From Bacteroidota bacterium (lineage in GTDB: Bacteria; Bacteroidota; Bacteroidia; Chitinophagales; Chitinophagaceae): a stretch of DNA of 64,000 nucleotides. The number at the start of each line of letters is the position of its first letter. Positions within the stretch are counted from its first letter, which is position 1. The notes beneath the pieces were generated by a model. That model saw nothing but the letters and a program-made list of their open reading frames with translations. It had not been told where the DNA came from and searched no databases. This document shows, one piece after another, positions 8,701-17,640 of the stretch. Where the stretch lies: positions 1-64,000 of the forward strand of contig JAEZLJ010000093.1 in assembly GCA_023415275.1 (NCBI GenBank). Reading direction: 5' to 3'. The translations under genes and the position numbers were made by a program.

Positions 8701-9743
8701 ATAGTGAGCCCGGTAGCACCCTGGGCTATTTTCAGCGCTGCTGTATTGAGAGATTGTAAAGATCTTGTGATCAAAGAAATGACAAAACTTACCAACCCAA
8801 TTACCACGACAATACTTAATAACAGGTATATAAGGGTAGCTGTTCTATTGGATATTTCCTTGTTATAAGTGGAATGAATCCCTGCTTCCACATCATTCAG
8901 CAGTTTTAATTGCAGGCTTTTCATTTCATCCACTGCAATAGCAGATAGAGACCACCATTTTTCTGCATCCAGGCTACTATCGATCTTATTATATAAAAGC
9001 AATTCATTTACGGTTTTCATTACCGGTTGCAGTGAGCCATTAGAAACCATTTGTAAATAAGCAGCCCTGGAAGCCGGGGTGGTCTTCAATAAGTATTCCG
9101 CTTCGAAGCTTTTATAGATATGATAGTAATTTTTAGTGTTTTCAAGAAATGAGGATACTACCGTATGGGTATATAACTGGTAATAGATGTTGGCCCTGAG
9201 CCTTCCCATATCGGTGATCATTTCTGATAACAATTTTTGACCTGCCAATTCCTTTTTGATCGGCTGCAGGAAAACTATATTATTAGAAGAGATGCTATTC
9301 AGTGTATTTAACCGGAAAATGGCATTGTTGAAAAAGTCAATGGTCTGGGTAGCAGAAAGATAATGCCTGTCAAGTTCCTGGCGAATATTTTGCAGGCTGT
9401 CCAGGAATGTATAGGTTTCCACTTTTTGAAATTGCGAATCGCTATTGTTATGAAGTCGTTGTAAGGCAGCATCAGTTCGTGGACGTTGCATCACCAACTC
9501 GCTACGCCATTGTTGAGTAAGTGCATAGCCGAAGCTATACCTACGTTCTGATTGCAATTCACTGATCAGGTTATTGATGCTGCTAACCTGGTCAACCCGG
9601 GTAAGGTAACTTTTTAATATGTTGATCTTTTGCGATTTTTCATTATAGATCTGGAAGGCAAAATAACTTAACAACAATAGCGGCAGCAGCGCTACAATCA
9701 TTAATTTGAGATATAAGGGAAGCTTTTTGAAAAATAAGTTCAT
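5706..9743 (-). CDS. Membrane hybrid sensor histidine kinase with three receivers
   Basis: The product has 1345 residues from the ATG at 9743; a TTG two codons upstream is possible. Order: transmembrane helix about 12-30; periplasmic helical region to about 300, whose ELQSERRYSFGY resembles nitrate/nitrite-sensing (NIT-like) domains; second membrane helix about 305-325; HAMP-like linkers; GAF domain about 430-575; long Glu/Gln-rich coiled coil about 580-665; HisKA with SHELRTPLNS (His about 681); HATPase with GTGLGLSIS (about 865); receivers with Asp near 1003 (LLDIQ), 1125 (ILDMG) and 1272 (LMDIMMPEMDG). It is expected to autophosphorylate and pass phosphate along its receivers. Genes for a free receiver, CheR and CheB follow with tiny gaps. 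The stimulus is unknown. Confidence 0.9.
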   Translation of the reverse strand: MNLFFKKLPLYLKLMIVALLPLLLLSYFAFQIYNEKSQKINILKSYLTRVDQVSSINNLISELQSERRYSFGYALTQQWRSELVMQRPRTDAALQRLHNNSDSQFQKVETYTFLDSLQNIRQELDRHYLSATQTIDFFNNAIFRLNTLNSISSNNIVFLQPIKKELAGQKLLSEMITDMGRLRANIYYQLYTHTVVSSFLENTKNYYHIYKSFEAEYLLKTTPASRAAYLQMVSNGSLQPVMKTVNELLLYNKIDSSLDAEKWWSLSAIAVDEMKSLQLKLLNDVEAGIHSTYNKEISNRTATLIYLLLSIVVVIGLVSFVISLITRSLQSLNTAALKIAQGATGLTIRKDSNDVIGTLSESMLKIDSNNKALATAADAIGSGRFDVPVVPRSQEDILGNAILRMKTDLQRFNKENEQKLWALKGVELVNEQLRGDKDVTTLAEDALDALTTYVNGEVGLIYVSKDHFLRYVGGYAVSGLQHIPRELKYGETLLGQAAEKARIMQLDSVPEEFINIKTASGQAKPRHLLLIPFLHEGKVEGVAEIGSLHPFNDSVLDFVQQVAPAIAIALQAAKSRERLQELFEETQAQAEELQAQHSELENINAELEAQSEKLQASEEELKVQQEELMHANQELEERSRLLEERNQVIVERNLEIQKKAEELTLSTRYKSEFLANMSHELRTPLNSILLLSRLLSENAEKNLSSDQVEYAHVIQSSGHGLLSLIDEILDLSKIEAGKMDLEYLPVSIKEVVNDMQALFEPVAKDRQLSLVTKVGEGVPSQIETDKMRLEQVLKNLLSNALKFTSKGSVMLSIQSLPENDSFLAFSVKDTGIGIPPEKQHLIFDAFQQADGSTRRKYGGTGLGLSISRELAKLLGGEIKLTSEPGKGSEFTVYIPKNKLIIQEQPLKVQKPLERSDVGEAVVSENVKQGPVYKTEHIPEPVPDDRGKIQSNDKTILIIEDDTAFAKALLDFARSKGYKGLVAVRGDEGIELARQYKPVGILLDIQLPVKDGWEVMEELKSNALTRHIPVHIMSSLEAKKESLMKGAVDFINKPMAFEQMQEVFKKIEQVVLRENKKVLIVEENPRHAKALAYFLETFNVNAQISETIDKGVEDLQKKEVDCVILDMGIPDQKAYETLETLKKNAGMDNLPVIIFTGKNLSKSEEGKIRQYADSIVVKTAHSYQRILDEVSLFLHLVEENNMNGNVPGKYKRLGALNEVLSNKKVLVVDDDVRNIFSLTKALELQQMKVFSAVDGREALQTLKEHPDLDVVLMDIMMPEMDGYTAIQEIRKISRFRQLPIIAVTAKAMTGDREKCIKAGASDYISKPVDVDQLLSLLRVWLYDKSM

Positions 9744-9749
9744 AATCAA

Positions 9750-11321
9750 TTAAGAATGGTGGACTATAAGATTATTGTCAGCTGTACGTTTTGTACCCAA
9801 CGGCTGGCGCATGGGCAATATAATATAGAAGGTAGCGCCCTCACCTGGCTGGCTCCTGGCATCTATAAGACCGTTGTGCTTATCCACTATTTTTTTGGCG
9901 ATGGCCAGGCCAATACCCGTGCCTTCATATTCTACCTGGGCATTGAGCCTTTGAAAAATAGTAAAGATCTTGTCGCGGTATTGCTCATCAAATCCGATTC
10001 CATTATCTGCAATGGTGATCTTGCAAAAGCTGCCTGAAGAAGCAGCAGGACTATCAATAACAGGTTCTTTAATGATCTCTGACTGGATGTTGATAACCGG
10101 TGGTATGCCAGGCCTGGAAAATTTCAATGCATTACTCAGGATATTTAGAAAAAGCTGGTGCACCAGGCCGGGTACAACTTCTAACCTTGGTATGGGCTCT
10201 ACATGAATAGTAGCTTTTTTTTCAAGTATGGTCAATTCAAGGTCATTCAATATTTCATCAATGATGTGGTTCAGATCAGAGACCTCAAAAATATCTGCAG
10301 CCGACAGGCGGGTGAAATTTAAAAGATCGCCAATAAGGTTACTCATTCTCTCGGAAGAACGCAATATCTTATTCAGGTAAATAGAAATGGTTTCATCAAA
10401 GCTTGCCCTGTCCTTGATCAGGTTACCAAAGAAAAGGATCTTCCTCAGGGGTTCTTTCAGGTCGTGAGAAGCCACCGAAGCAAATTGCTGCAGGTCATGG
10501 TTCGACATTTCCAGTTCCCGGTTCATTTCCAGCAGTTCGCGGGTCCTTTCCGCAACCTTTTGTTCCAGGATGTCATTTAAAGACTTTTGATGATGTATAT
10601 CTGTAAGCGTGCCTACCCATTTCACTATTTGATCTGCCACCCTAACAGGTATTACTCTTAAAAGGTGGTAACAATAGGCGCCTGTCTGGAGATCCTTTAA
10701 ACGGATCTCGGTTTCAACAGGCTGGCCATTACTGATCCATTGCTTCCATTTAACTTCCAGGTTTCCATCATCTTTATGTAATTCGGGAAAGACATTAATA
10801 GTGGGTGCGTACTTGAACCAGCTATTGTTGACAAAATCGATCTTTCCCTGCGCATTGGCTGTAAATGCTACCTGGGGCAGAGATTCCAGGGTGCTGTGCA
10901 ACTCATTTACTGTAGTTGTCAGGGCCTTCTCTGCTTTTTTCAATGCATCTGTTTTCTCGTACAGATTATGCAGGTTACGCACTTTTAATATCAGTATATC
11001 CGGATCTACAGGTTTGGTTATATAATCTACTGCACCCGATTCAAAACCCTTGGTCACAAAGCGCTTATGGGTATTGACCGCAGACAAAAAAATGATAGGA
11101 ATGTCTTTTGTTTTATTGAGGCTGGTAATGGATTCGGCCACTTCAAACCCATCCATTCCCGGCATTTGAACGTCGAGGAGGATGAGGGCATATGTATTTT
11201 TCAATACTTTTTTTAAGGCTTCTTCGCCAGATTGGGCTGTATCGGTAGGGAAAGAATTGGCCTCAAGTATCTGTTTAAGTGAATAGAGATTCTCGGGCTT
11301 ATCGTCTACAATCAGAATCAT
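9750..11321 (-). CDS. Receiver-PAS-histidine kinase protein
   Basis: This 523-residue cytoplasmic protein has no membrane segment. An N-terminal receiver (1-120; LIVDDKP, LILLDVQMPGMDGFE, KPVD) is followed by a coiled linker, a PAS domain (about 145-255), a HisKA domain with ASHDLKEPLRK (His about 289) and an HATPase with GIGFDEQYRDKIF and GTGIGLAIAKKI. A kinase with an N-terminal receiver usually receives phosphate from another kinase. As first gene of the minus-strand operon, ending 7 bases before the ATG of the hybrid kinase, it is a likely partner of it. The start ATG at 11321 gives a receiver beginning MILIVDD, as expected. Confidence 0.9.
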   Translation of the reverse strand: MILIVDDKPENLYSLKQILEANSFPTDTAQSGEEALKKVLKNTYALILLDVQMPGMDGFEVAESITSLNKTKDIPIIFLSAVNTHKRFVTKGFESGAVDYITKPVDPDILILKVRNLHNLYEKTDALKKAEKALTTTVNELHSTLESLPQVAFTANAQGKIDFVNNSWFKYAPTINVFPELHKDDGNLEVKWKQWISNGQPVETEIRLKDLQTGAYCYHLLRVIPVRVADQIVKWVGTLTDIHHQKSLNDILEQKVAERTRELLEMNRELEMSNHDLQQFASVASHDLKEPLRKILFFGNLIKDRASFDETISIYLNKILRSSERMSNLIGDLLNFTRLSAADIFEVSDLNHIIDEILNDLELTILEKKATIHVEPIPRLEVVPGLVHQLFLNILSNALKFSRPGIPPVINIQSEIIKEPVIDSPAASSGSFCKITIADNGIGFDEQYRDKIFTIFQRLNAQVEYEGTGIGLAIAKKIVDKHNGLIDARSQPGEGATFYIILPMRQPLGTKRTADNNLIVHHS

Positions 11322-11700
11322 TGATTCGTGTATTTGTGGCTTCTATTTATGTATGGTGACCTGTGCTGAACGCCGAATTTAGAGCATTTTGCCTAACTAA
11401 CTCCTGACTGACAGGAAACCTTGCTTTCCATCCTGTGCTACTCATGAAGAGCATTCAATATATGTGACTTGCCAGCACCTTGCTTAAGGTACATATAATT
11501 GCTTATTGCCATTAAATATCAGCAAAATTCTTCCTGTTGTACTGCATTTGAAAAACCGCTGAAGAGAGCCGTGGCCGGTGGTTTTGACGCTTATACCTGA
11601 TAAAAAACATTTAAATCTTTGACTTTCATCATATAATACCAACCGAAACAAATGTCCCTTTATCAAAGAGTTCTTTATCTGAATTATTAAATTCTATTGT
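11322..11700. other. Divergent intergenic region between kinase operon and ferredoxin gene
   Basis: This 379-base AT-rich gap separates two divergent operons and must hold both promoters. I see no convincing gene, RNA or full TTG-N20-TAnnTTTG promoter. A partial match (AATCTTTG near 11612-11620) lacks a -33 element. A minus-strand open frame here has no family resemblance and is judged chance. Confidence 0.6.
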
Positions 11701-12048
11701 ATGGCAATCAAAATTACTGAAGACTGCATCAACTGTGGTGCATGCGAACCTGAATGTCCGAATAATGCTATTTATGAAGGAGGTATGGGCTGGTCAATAG
11801 GTGACCGTACCACCGTAACAGGAAACTATGTATTAAGTGATGGAACCATTGTTGGCGCCGCACAACGTTTTGAACCTCTTGAGGTTGACCACTATTACGT
11901 GGCCCCGGACAAATGCACTGAATGCCAGGGTTTTCATGAATCTCCTCAATGTTCGAGCGTATGCCCTGTAGACTGCTGCGTTCCAGATGAAGCACATGTA
12001 GAAACCAAAGAACAATTGCTGGCACGTAAAGAAGCCTTACACTCATAA
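11701..12048 (+). CDS. 2[4Fe-4S] ferredoxin, Alvin-type
   Basis: This 115-residue electron carrier has two cluster-binding motifs: CINCGACEPECP (about residues 9-20) and CTECQGFHESPQCSSVCP (about 75-92). The second has the six-to-eight-residue loop between cysteines two and three that marks Allochromatium-type low-potential ferredoxins. A 50-residue insert between the motifs (GGMGWSIGDRTT onward) makes it longer than the usual 80-90 residues. It lies 11 bases upstream of korA in the same orientation and is the likely electron acceptor for KorAB, and plausibly the donor to the incomplete complex I encoded further downstream (inference). Cytoplasmic. Confidence 0.93.
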   Translation: MAIKITEDCINCGACEPECPNNAIYEGGMGWSIGDRTTVTGNYVLSDGTIVGAAQRFEPLEVDHYYVAPDKCTECQGFHESPQCSSVCPVDCCVPDEAHVETKEQLLARKEALHS

Positions 12049-12059
12049 AAACGGCAACT

Positions 12060-13937
12060 ATGGAAACCGTAGAACAAATAAAAGGGAAACAGCCGGAGAT
12101 AAAAGAAGTGGACAAGATCGTTGTCCGCTTCTCTGGTGATTCTGGTGATGGCATGCAGTTAACTGGCATGCAGTTCTCAGATACTGCCGCCTTATTTGGC
12201 AATGACCTGAGTACCTTCCCTGACTATCCTTCTGAGATCAGGGCCCCAATAGGTACGGTTGCGGGTGTGTCTGGATTCCAGATACATTTTGGCAGCACAG
12301 AGATTTATACCCCCGGTGATAGTTTCGATGTGATCGTTGCCATGAATGCGGCTGCCCTGAAGGTGGACCTTCCCAGGCTGAAACAGGGAGGCATTATTAT
12401 AGCCAATACCCAGGGTTTTGACAGGAAAAACCTGGGACTGGCCAGGTTTCCCGAAGGTGTGAATCCATTGGAAGATGGTTCATTGCAAAATTATATTGTT
12501 CATAAGGTGGACATTACCAGGCATACAAAGGAATGTCTTTCAGGCACCGGGTTGGGCCAGAAAGAGATCGAACGGTCCAAGAATATGTTTGTGCTGGGAC
12601 TCCTGTTTTGGATGTTTGACAAGCCTTTGGACAATACATTAAAATTCATCAATGAGAAATTTGCCAATAAACCCGAAATAGCCGATGCCAATACAAAGGC
12701 ATTGAACGCCGGCTGGAACTTTGGTGAGAACACAGAATTTTTTACTACCCAATTCAGGGTAGCACCAGCCAAACTACCTCCGGGCACTTATAGAAATATT
12801 ACAGGAAATACCGCCACGGCCATTGGATTGATCGCAGCGGCAAAGAAAGCTGCATTACCTCTTTTTATAGGTTCTTATCCTATTACACCTGCCACAGATA
12901 TATTGCAGGAGCTTTCCAAATACAAGACCAATGGTGTAAAAACCTTCCAGGCAGAAGATGAAATTGCAGGCATTTGCGCAGCCATAGGTGCTTCTTATGC
13001 AGGCAACCTGGCAGTGACCACCACTTCAGGACCAGGAATGTCGTTAAAGACCGAGGCTTTGGGATTGGCCACCATGCTGGAAATTCCGTTGGTGGTAGTG
13101 AACGTACAAAGAGGAGGTCCCTCTACGGGCTTACCTACCAAAACAGAGCAAGCCGACCTGTTGATGGCTATGTTTGGCAGGCATGGTGAAGCGCCACTAC
13201 CGGTATTGGCAGCCACCTCACCTTCGGACTGCTTTGCCACAGTATTTGAAGCGTGTAAGTTAGCAGTGGAACATATGACACCTGTGATCTTTTTAAGTGA
13301 TGGGTACATTGCTAATGGCTCTGAACCCTGGCGCTTTCCCACAGAAGAAGAACTTGATAAAATAAAAACAAGTTTTCTTACACAGAAAGAATTAGGTGCA
13401 GAGGGATTACTTCCCTATAGAAGAAATGAGTTCCTGGTACGCCCATGGATCAAGCCAGGCACTAAAGGAATGGAACATCGCATAGGGGGACTTGAAAAAC
13501 AGGATGGTACCGGCAATGTTTCCTATGATCCTATGAATCATGAAAAAATGGTAGGCCTCAGGGCAGCCAAAGTGAAAGCCATTGAAAATTTTATTCCTTT
13601 AGCCATCCCTGATTCAGGCAGCACTTCTGGCAAACTACTGGTATTGGGATGGGGATCTACCTATGGTTCCATAAAATCTGCCGCCACTGAATTAATTGAG
13701 AAAGGATTTGATGTTTCGCATATACAATTGCGTCATATCAATCCATTCCCTAAAAACCTGGGCGAAGTACTTCACAATTATGACCAGGTGCTGATACCTG
13801 AAATGAATAGCGGGCAGTTGTTACAATTGATCAGGGCTAAATACCTGGTGCCAGCCATCGGATTATCAAAAGTGCAGGGAATGCCCTTTACTACTTCAGA
13901 ACTCAAAGACAAAATGCTTGAACTTCTTAATGCCTAA
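12060..13937 (+). CDS. korA: 2-oxoacid:ferredoxin oxidoreductase alpha subunit (gamma-alpha fusion)
   Basis: This is the large subunit (625 residues) of a two-subunit 2-oxoacid:acceptor oxidoreductase, most likely acting on 2-oxoglutarate to give succinyl-CoA, CO2 and reduced ferredoxin. The N-terminal gamma domain (about 18-195) starts IVVRFSGDSGDGMQLTG and is fused to the alpha/pyrimidine domain (about 238-620) with GSYPITPATDILQEL, as usual for KorA. It is 3 bases from korB and 11 from the ferredoxin gene. Substrate choice (2-oxoglutarate rather than pyruvate) is inferred from overall similarity to KorA and because a separate one-chain PFOR is encoded at 25851. Confidence 0.9.
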   Translation: METVEQIKGKQPEIKEVDKIVVRFSGDSGDGMQLTGMQFSDTAALFGNDLSTFPDYPSEIRAPIGTVAGVSGFQIHFGSTEIYTPGDSFDVIVAMNAAALKVDLPRLKQGGIIIANTQGFDRKNLGLARFPEGVNPLEDGSLQNYIVHKVDITRHTKECLSGTGLGQKEIERSKNMFVLGLLFWMFDKPLDNTLKFINEKFANKPEIADANTKALNAGWNFGENTEFFTTQFRVAPAKLPPGTYRNITGNTATAIGLIAAAKKAALPLFIGSYPITPATDILQELSKYKTNGVKTFQAEDEIAGICAAIGASYAGNLAVTTTSGPGMSLKTEALGLATMLEIPLVVVNVQRGGPSTGLPTKTEQADLLMAMFGRHGEAPLPVLAATSPSDCFATVFEACKLAVEHMTPVIFLSDGYIANGSEPWRFPTEEELDKIKTSFLTQKELGAEGLLPYRRNEFLVRPWIKPGTKGMEHRIGGLEKQDGTGNVSYDPMNHEKMVGLRAAKVKAIENFIPLAIPDSGSTSGKLLVLGWGSTYGSIKSAATELIEKGFDVSHIQLRHINPFPKNLGEVLHNYDQVLIPEMNSGQLLQLIRAKYLVPAIGLSKVQGMPFTTSELKDKMLELLNA

Positions 13938-13940
13938 TCA

Positions 13941-14972
13941 ATGGAAACGATCACCAAAAGCACAGATAAATTGACAGCTAAGGAATTCGCATCTGAGATG
14001 GATGTAAAATGGTGTCCAGGCTGTGGAGACTACTCCATATTAAAGCAGGTCCAGAGTGTTTTTCCAGACCTTGGGGTGCCCAAGGAAAACTTTGTATTTA
14101 TTTCCGGCATAGGTTGCTCTTCCAGGTTCACCTATTATATGGACACTTATGGTATGCACAGTATTCATGGACGGGCAGCTGCCATAGCATCAGGCGTGAA
14201 AGCATCCAATCCTGACCTGAGTGTTTGGATCATTTCGGGGGATGGAGACTCTCTTTCCATTGGTGGTAATCATTTCATTCACCTGATGAGAAAGAACTTT
14301 GATGTGAATTACCTGCTGTTCAACAACCAGATCTATAGCCTGACCAAGGGTCAATATTCCCCTACTTCAGAAAAAGGAAAGGTGACCAAAACATCTCCTT
14401 TCGGATCTATTGAAGAGCCTTTTAACCCCTCTGAATTAGCCCTTGGCGCCAAAGCTTCTTTTGTAGCCCGCACCATGGACAGGGATCCAAAGCACATGCA
14501 GGAAATATTAAAAAGGGCACACCAGCATAAGGGGACTTCCTTTGTGGAGGTGTACCAGAATTGCCCAGTATTTAATGATGGAGCTTTCTTTGCCTTTTCA
14601 GATAAGGAAACCAAAAAGGAAGAAAGTATTTACCTGGAGCAGGGCAAACCGCTCACTTTCGGACAAAACAATGAAAAAGGGATTCACCTTGATGGTCTTA
14701 CGCCTGTAATTGTTGACCTGACCCAGGAATGCACAAATGATCTGTGGGTACACGATGAAAAAGACAAGACCAAGGCCAACCTGATCTCGAGGTTCTTTGA
14801 TACTTCCTTTAACGGAATGCATTTTCCAAGACCTTTTGGGGTGATTTTTGCTGAGGAGCGACCCACCTACGATGATATACTGAACCAACAGATGGAAACA
14901 TTATATATCCGGAAGGGAAAGCTGCCACTTAACAGGATATTATCAGGCAATAAAACCTGGACCATACTCTAA
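13941..14972 (+). CDS. korB: 2-oxoacid:ferredoxin oxidoreductase beta subunit
   Basis: This 343-residue thiamine-diphosphate-binding subunit pairs with KorA. KWCPGCGDYSIL (about residues 23-34) and GIGCSS hold cysteines for the single [4Fe-4S] cluster expected of KorB. ISGDGDSLSIGGNH followed by LLFNNQIYSLTKGQYSPTS is the TPP/Mg motif (GDGD with the downstream NNxIY..T..Q). Length is normal for the fused-gamma class. It ends 98 bases before nuoA; that gap has no terminator-like hairpin, so read-through into the complex I operon is possible but unproven. Confidence 0.92.
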   Translation: METITKSTDKLTAKEFASEMDVKWCPGCGDYSILKQVQSVFPDLGVPKENFVFISGIGCSSRFTYYMDTYGMHSIHGRAAAIASGVKASNPDLSVWIISGDGDSLSIGGNHFIHLMRKNFDVNYLLFNNQIYSLTKGQYSPTSEKGKVTKTSPFGSIEEPFNPSELALGAKASFVARTMDRDPKHMQEILKRAHQHKGTSFVEVYQNCPVFNDGAFFAFSDKETKKEESIYLEQGKPLTFGQNNEKGIHLDGLTPVIVDLTQECTNDLWVHDEKDKTKANLISRFFDTSFNGMHFPRPFGVIFAEERPTYDDILNQQMETLYIRKGKLPLNRILSGNKTWTIL

Positions 14973-15070
14973 TTCACAATGTGGATATGTATGTCTCTTT
15001 TGTGACAGGAATTGAATAACTTACTAATGAAATCCTGACCATATTAACGAAACCTGCTTAAAAACTTTAT

Positions 15071-15421
15071 ATGGGCCCTATCTCTCTCATAGCATTGACG
15101 CTTGCTGCCCTGCTTTTTTCCGCTGGTGGCATCCTGGTTGGCAAATTATTTAATAAAGGCAGTAAGAACATTCAGAAAGGGGAAGCTTACGAATGTGGTA
15201 TTCCAACGAAAACCTCTCCCTGGCATCAATTCAATGTAGGTTACTACCTCTTTGCCCTGCTGTTCCTCATATTCGATGTGGAACTGGTTTTCCTCTACCC
15301 CTGGGCGGTAGTGGTTAAAAAGATAGGCATAACCGCTTTGGTGGAGATCGTGGTATTTATTTTCATTTTATTCATGGGCTTTCTATATGCCCATAAAAAA
15401 GGAGCATTGAAATGGATGTAA
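15071..15421 (+). CDS. nuoA: NADH-quinone oxidoreductase subunit A
   Basis: A 116-residue membrane subunit of complex I with three transmembrane helices (about 4-24, 58-78 and 87-107). The family pattern YECGIPTKTS and the acidic membrane motif FDVELVFLYPWA are both present; the loop helps shape the quinone-binding site. It is the first gene of nuoABCDHIJKLMN; its stop overlaps the nuoB start by 10 bases, implying coupling. No clear promoter box was found in the 98-base gap upstream. Confidence 0.95.
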   Translation: MGPISLIALTLAALLFSAGGILVGKLFNKGSKNIQKGEAYECGIPTKTSPWHQFNVGYYLFALLFLIFDVELVFLYPWAVVVKKIGITALVEIVVFIFILFMGFLYAHKKGALKWM

Positions 15422-15972
15422 GAGAAGAAATCAGAGAAAAAAATAAAGACTTCCCCGGGCAGATCATTGAAGCGCCAGGCGGAGGTATCATAGCGGGCAC
15501 CTTCCAGGACATTGTGAACTGGGCACGTTCCAACTCTCTTTGGCCCCTGACGTTTGCCACCAGTTGCTGTGGAATAGAGATGATGAGCGTGGCTTCTTCC
15601 AAATATGATTTTTCCCGATTTGGCTTTGAGGTGGCAAGAGCTACTCCACGGCAGGCCGATGTAATTATTATTGCCGGAACGATTGTCAATAAAATGGCAC
15701 CTGTACTCAAGCGGTTGTACGACCAGATGGCAGACCCCAAATATGTGATCGCCATGGGAGCCTGCGCCATTAGTGGAGGACCCTTTTTTTACAACACGTA
15801 CTCAGTGGTAAAAGGTGCTGATCATGTAATACCTGTAGATGTATATATACCCGGATGTCCGCCAAGGCCTGAGGCTTTATTACATGCCCTCATTTCCCTG
15901 CAGGAAAAGATAAAAAGCGGGCTGACAAGAGAACAAGGCATCAATGAAAAATTATTGTATGACAAGGGATGA
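15412..15972 (+). CDS. nuoB: NADH-quinone oxidoreductase subunit B (cluster N2)
   Basis: This 186-residue peripheral-arm subunit carries the terminal [4Fe-4S] cluster N2 that passes electrons to quinone. The four ligands are visible: the Cys-Cys pair in TSCCGIEMMS (about 50-51), Cys in GACAISGG (about 117) and Cys in PGCPPRPEA (about 147). Length is typical. Its end overlaps the start of nuoC by 14 bases. With no nuoEFG in the operon this remains the cluster adjacent to quinone; electrons would reach it through NuoI. Confidence 0.96.
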   Translation: MDVREEIREKNKDFPGQIIEAPGGGIIAGTFQDIVNWARSNSLWPLTFATSCCGIEMMSVASSKYDFSRFGFEVARATPRQADVIIIAGTIVNKMAPVLKRLYDQMADPKYVIAMGACAISGGPFFYNTYSVVKGADHVIPVDVYIPGCPPRPEALLHALISLQEKIKSGLTREQGINEKLLYDKG

Positions 15973-16411
15973 ACTTAAAGAATCAATATCCATTGCATTG
16001 CCAACAGCGGTTTTTGATGAAACCGGGGAATGGCTGAATGTGCAGGTGGAACCCACAGAATGGAAAGCAATGGCCTTATGGCTGCGTCATTCTATACTTC
16101 AAATGGATTACCTGTTTTGCCTGACATGTATTGATTGGAAAACACACCTGACTGTAGTGTATCACCTGACTTCGACTACCCACCGCCTTCCCATAGTGAT
16201 CAAGATAAAACTGGACCGGACGAATCCCCAGGTAGAAACTGTATCAGATATATGGAGGACTGCGGAATTTCATGAAAGAGAGGTATATGAATTGTTTGGG
16301 GTTCAATTCCTCCATCACCCAGACCTGAGGCGCCTGATCCTTACTGATGATTTTAATGGTTTTCCATTGCGTAAAGATTTTGAAGACCCGGTAAATATGG
16401 TGAAGCTGTGA
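15959..16411 (+). CDS. nuoC: NADH-quinone oxidoreductase subunit C
   Basis: A roughly 150-residue peripheral-arm subunit of the 30-kDa family. The signature EREVYELFGVQFLHHPDLRR is near residues 105-125, followed by LPLRKDFE-like FPLRKDFEDP. I prefer the ATG at 15959 (MTRDELKES), which overlaps nuoB by 14 bases; an in-frame ATG at 15944 would add five residues. NuoC and NuoD are separate here, unlike the fused NuoCD of some relatives. A 64-base gap without recognisable signals leads to nuoD. Confidence 0.93.
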   Translation: MTRDELKESISIALPTAVFDETGEWLNVQVEPTEWKAMALWLRHSILQMDYLFCLTCIDWKTHLTVVYHLTSTTHRLPIVIKIKLDRTNPQVETVSDIWRTAEFHEREVYELFGVQFLHHPDLRRLILTDDFNGFPLRKDFEDPVNMVKL

Positions 16412-16475
16412 CGGTGCTGCCAAATCTATATGCTAACCCTATTGTTAACAGTGCTTATTTAATAAGATCTGGTTT

Positions 16476-17621
16476 ATGTACACTGAAACTCAAATAGTAA
16501 AAGATACCAGGGCATTTTCAACCAACGGGCAGGAAGGCGAGCTGGTAATCAATGTAGGACCCCAGCACCCGGCAACACATGGCGTATTGCACCTGGTGAT
16601 CACGCTGAATGGTGAGACCATTCAAAAAGTAGAGCCTCACCTGGGCTATATACACCGGTCTATTGAGAAAATGTGCGAAAGCCTGACCTACAGGCAATTC
16701 ATATACGTTACCAGCCGCATGGACTATTTATCAGCCCATATTAATAACCATGCCTGCGCTATGACGGTAGAAAAGGGTTTGCAGATTGAAGTGCCTCCAA
16801 GGGCACAATACATCAGGGTGATCATGGACGAGCTGACCAGGATTGCCAGCCACGAATTGTGGTGGGGTGCTATGGCTATGGACCTGGGTGCCTTTACTCC
16901 TTTCTTTTATGCTTTCCGCGAAAGAGAGACGATCAATGATATCATGGAAGAGACCTGTGGTGCCAGGCTGACCATGAACTACATGGTACCAGGTGGAGTG
17001 ATGGCAGATATTCATCCTCAATTCCAGCAAAGAGTAAAAGATTTTATTAAGCTCTTCAAATCGAAGATCCACGAATATGATGAACTGGTTACCGGCAATA
17101 TCATCTTTCAAAACAGGATGAAGGGTGTAGGACTACTTTCTAAGGAAGATGCCATCTCATATGGTTGCAGCGGACCTGTGGCCCGTGGTAGTGGCGTATC
17201 CTGCGATATCAGGAAATTATATCCTTACGAGGTTTATGATACAATAGCCTTTGATGAAGTACTGGAAACTGAAGGTGATTCTTTTGCCCGCTACATGGTA
17301 AGAGTGCGGGAAATGCATCAATCGATCCGGATCATCGAGCAATTGATAGATAATATACCAGAAGGTGAGTTCCAGGCAAAGACCAAAGCGGTATTGAAAC
17401 TTCCGAAAGGAGAATTCTATACCAGGGTGGAAACCGCCAGGGGCGAACTGGGAGTCTATATAGTAAGTGAAGGCGGCACCACTCCCTATCGCATCAAGTT
17501 CAGATCGCCTGGATTCTCCAATCTGTCTGCGCTTGACCACATGGCGCGTGGAAGCAAGATTGGCGACCTGATGGCCATGATGGGAACCCTGGACCTGGTG
17601 ATACCGGATATTGACAGGTAG
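16476..17621 (+). CDS. nuoD: NADH-quinone oxidoreductase subunit D
   Basis: This 381-residue 49-kDa-type subunit forms most of the quinone pocket with NuoB. The N-terminal NVGPQHPATHGVLHL holds the conserved His near the quinone headgroup, and the C-terminal end reads DLVIPDIDR as in other NuoD proteins. Membership of complex I rather than a hydrogenase is supported by the lack of the nickel-binding CxxC pairs. After this gene one would expect nuoE, nuoF and nuoG; instead an 84-base spacer with an 8-bp tandem repeat leads straight to nuoH. Confidence 0.95.
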   Translation: MYTETQIVKDTRAFSTNGQEGELVINVGPQHPATHGVLHLVITLNGETIQKVEPHLGYIHRSIEKMCESLTYRQFIYVTSRMDYLSAHINNHACAMTVEKGLQIEVPPRAQYIRVIMDELTRIASHELWWGAMAMDLGAFTPFFYAFRERETINDIMEETCGARLTMNYMVPGGVMADIHPQFQQRVKDFIKLFKSKIHEYDELVTGNIIFQNRMKGVGLLSKEDAISYGCSGPVARGSGVSCDIRKLYPYEVYDTIAFDEVLETEGDSFARYMVRVREMHQSIRIIEQLIDNIPEGEFQAKTKAVLKLPKGEFYTRVETARGELGVYIVSEGGTTPYRIKFRSPGFSNLSALDHMARGSKIGDLMAMMGTLDLVIPDIDR

Positions 17622-17640
17622 GTTGAGATGAGGTTGAAAG

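Noticed and set aside
11768..12202. 144-codon minus-strand frame
   Set aside because: Antisense to ferredoxin and korA, both of which are certain.
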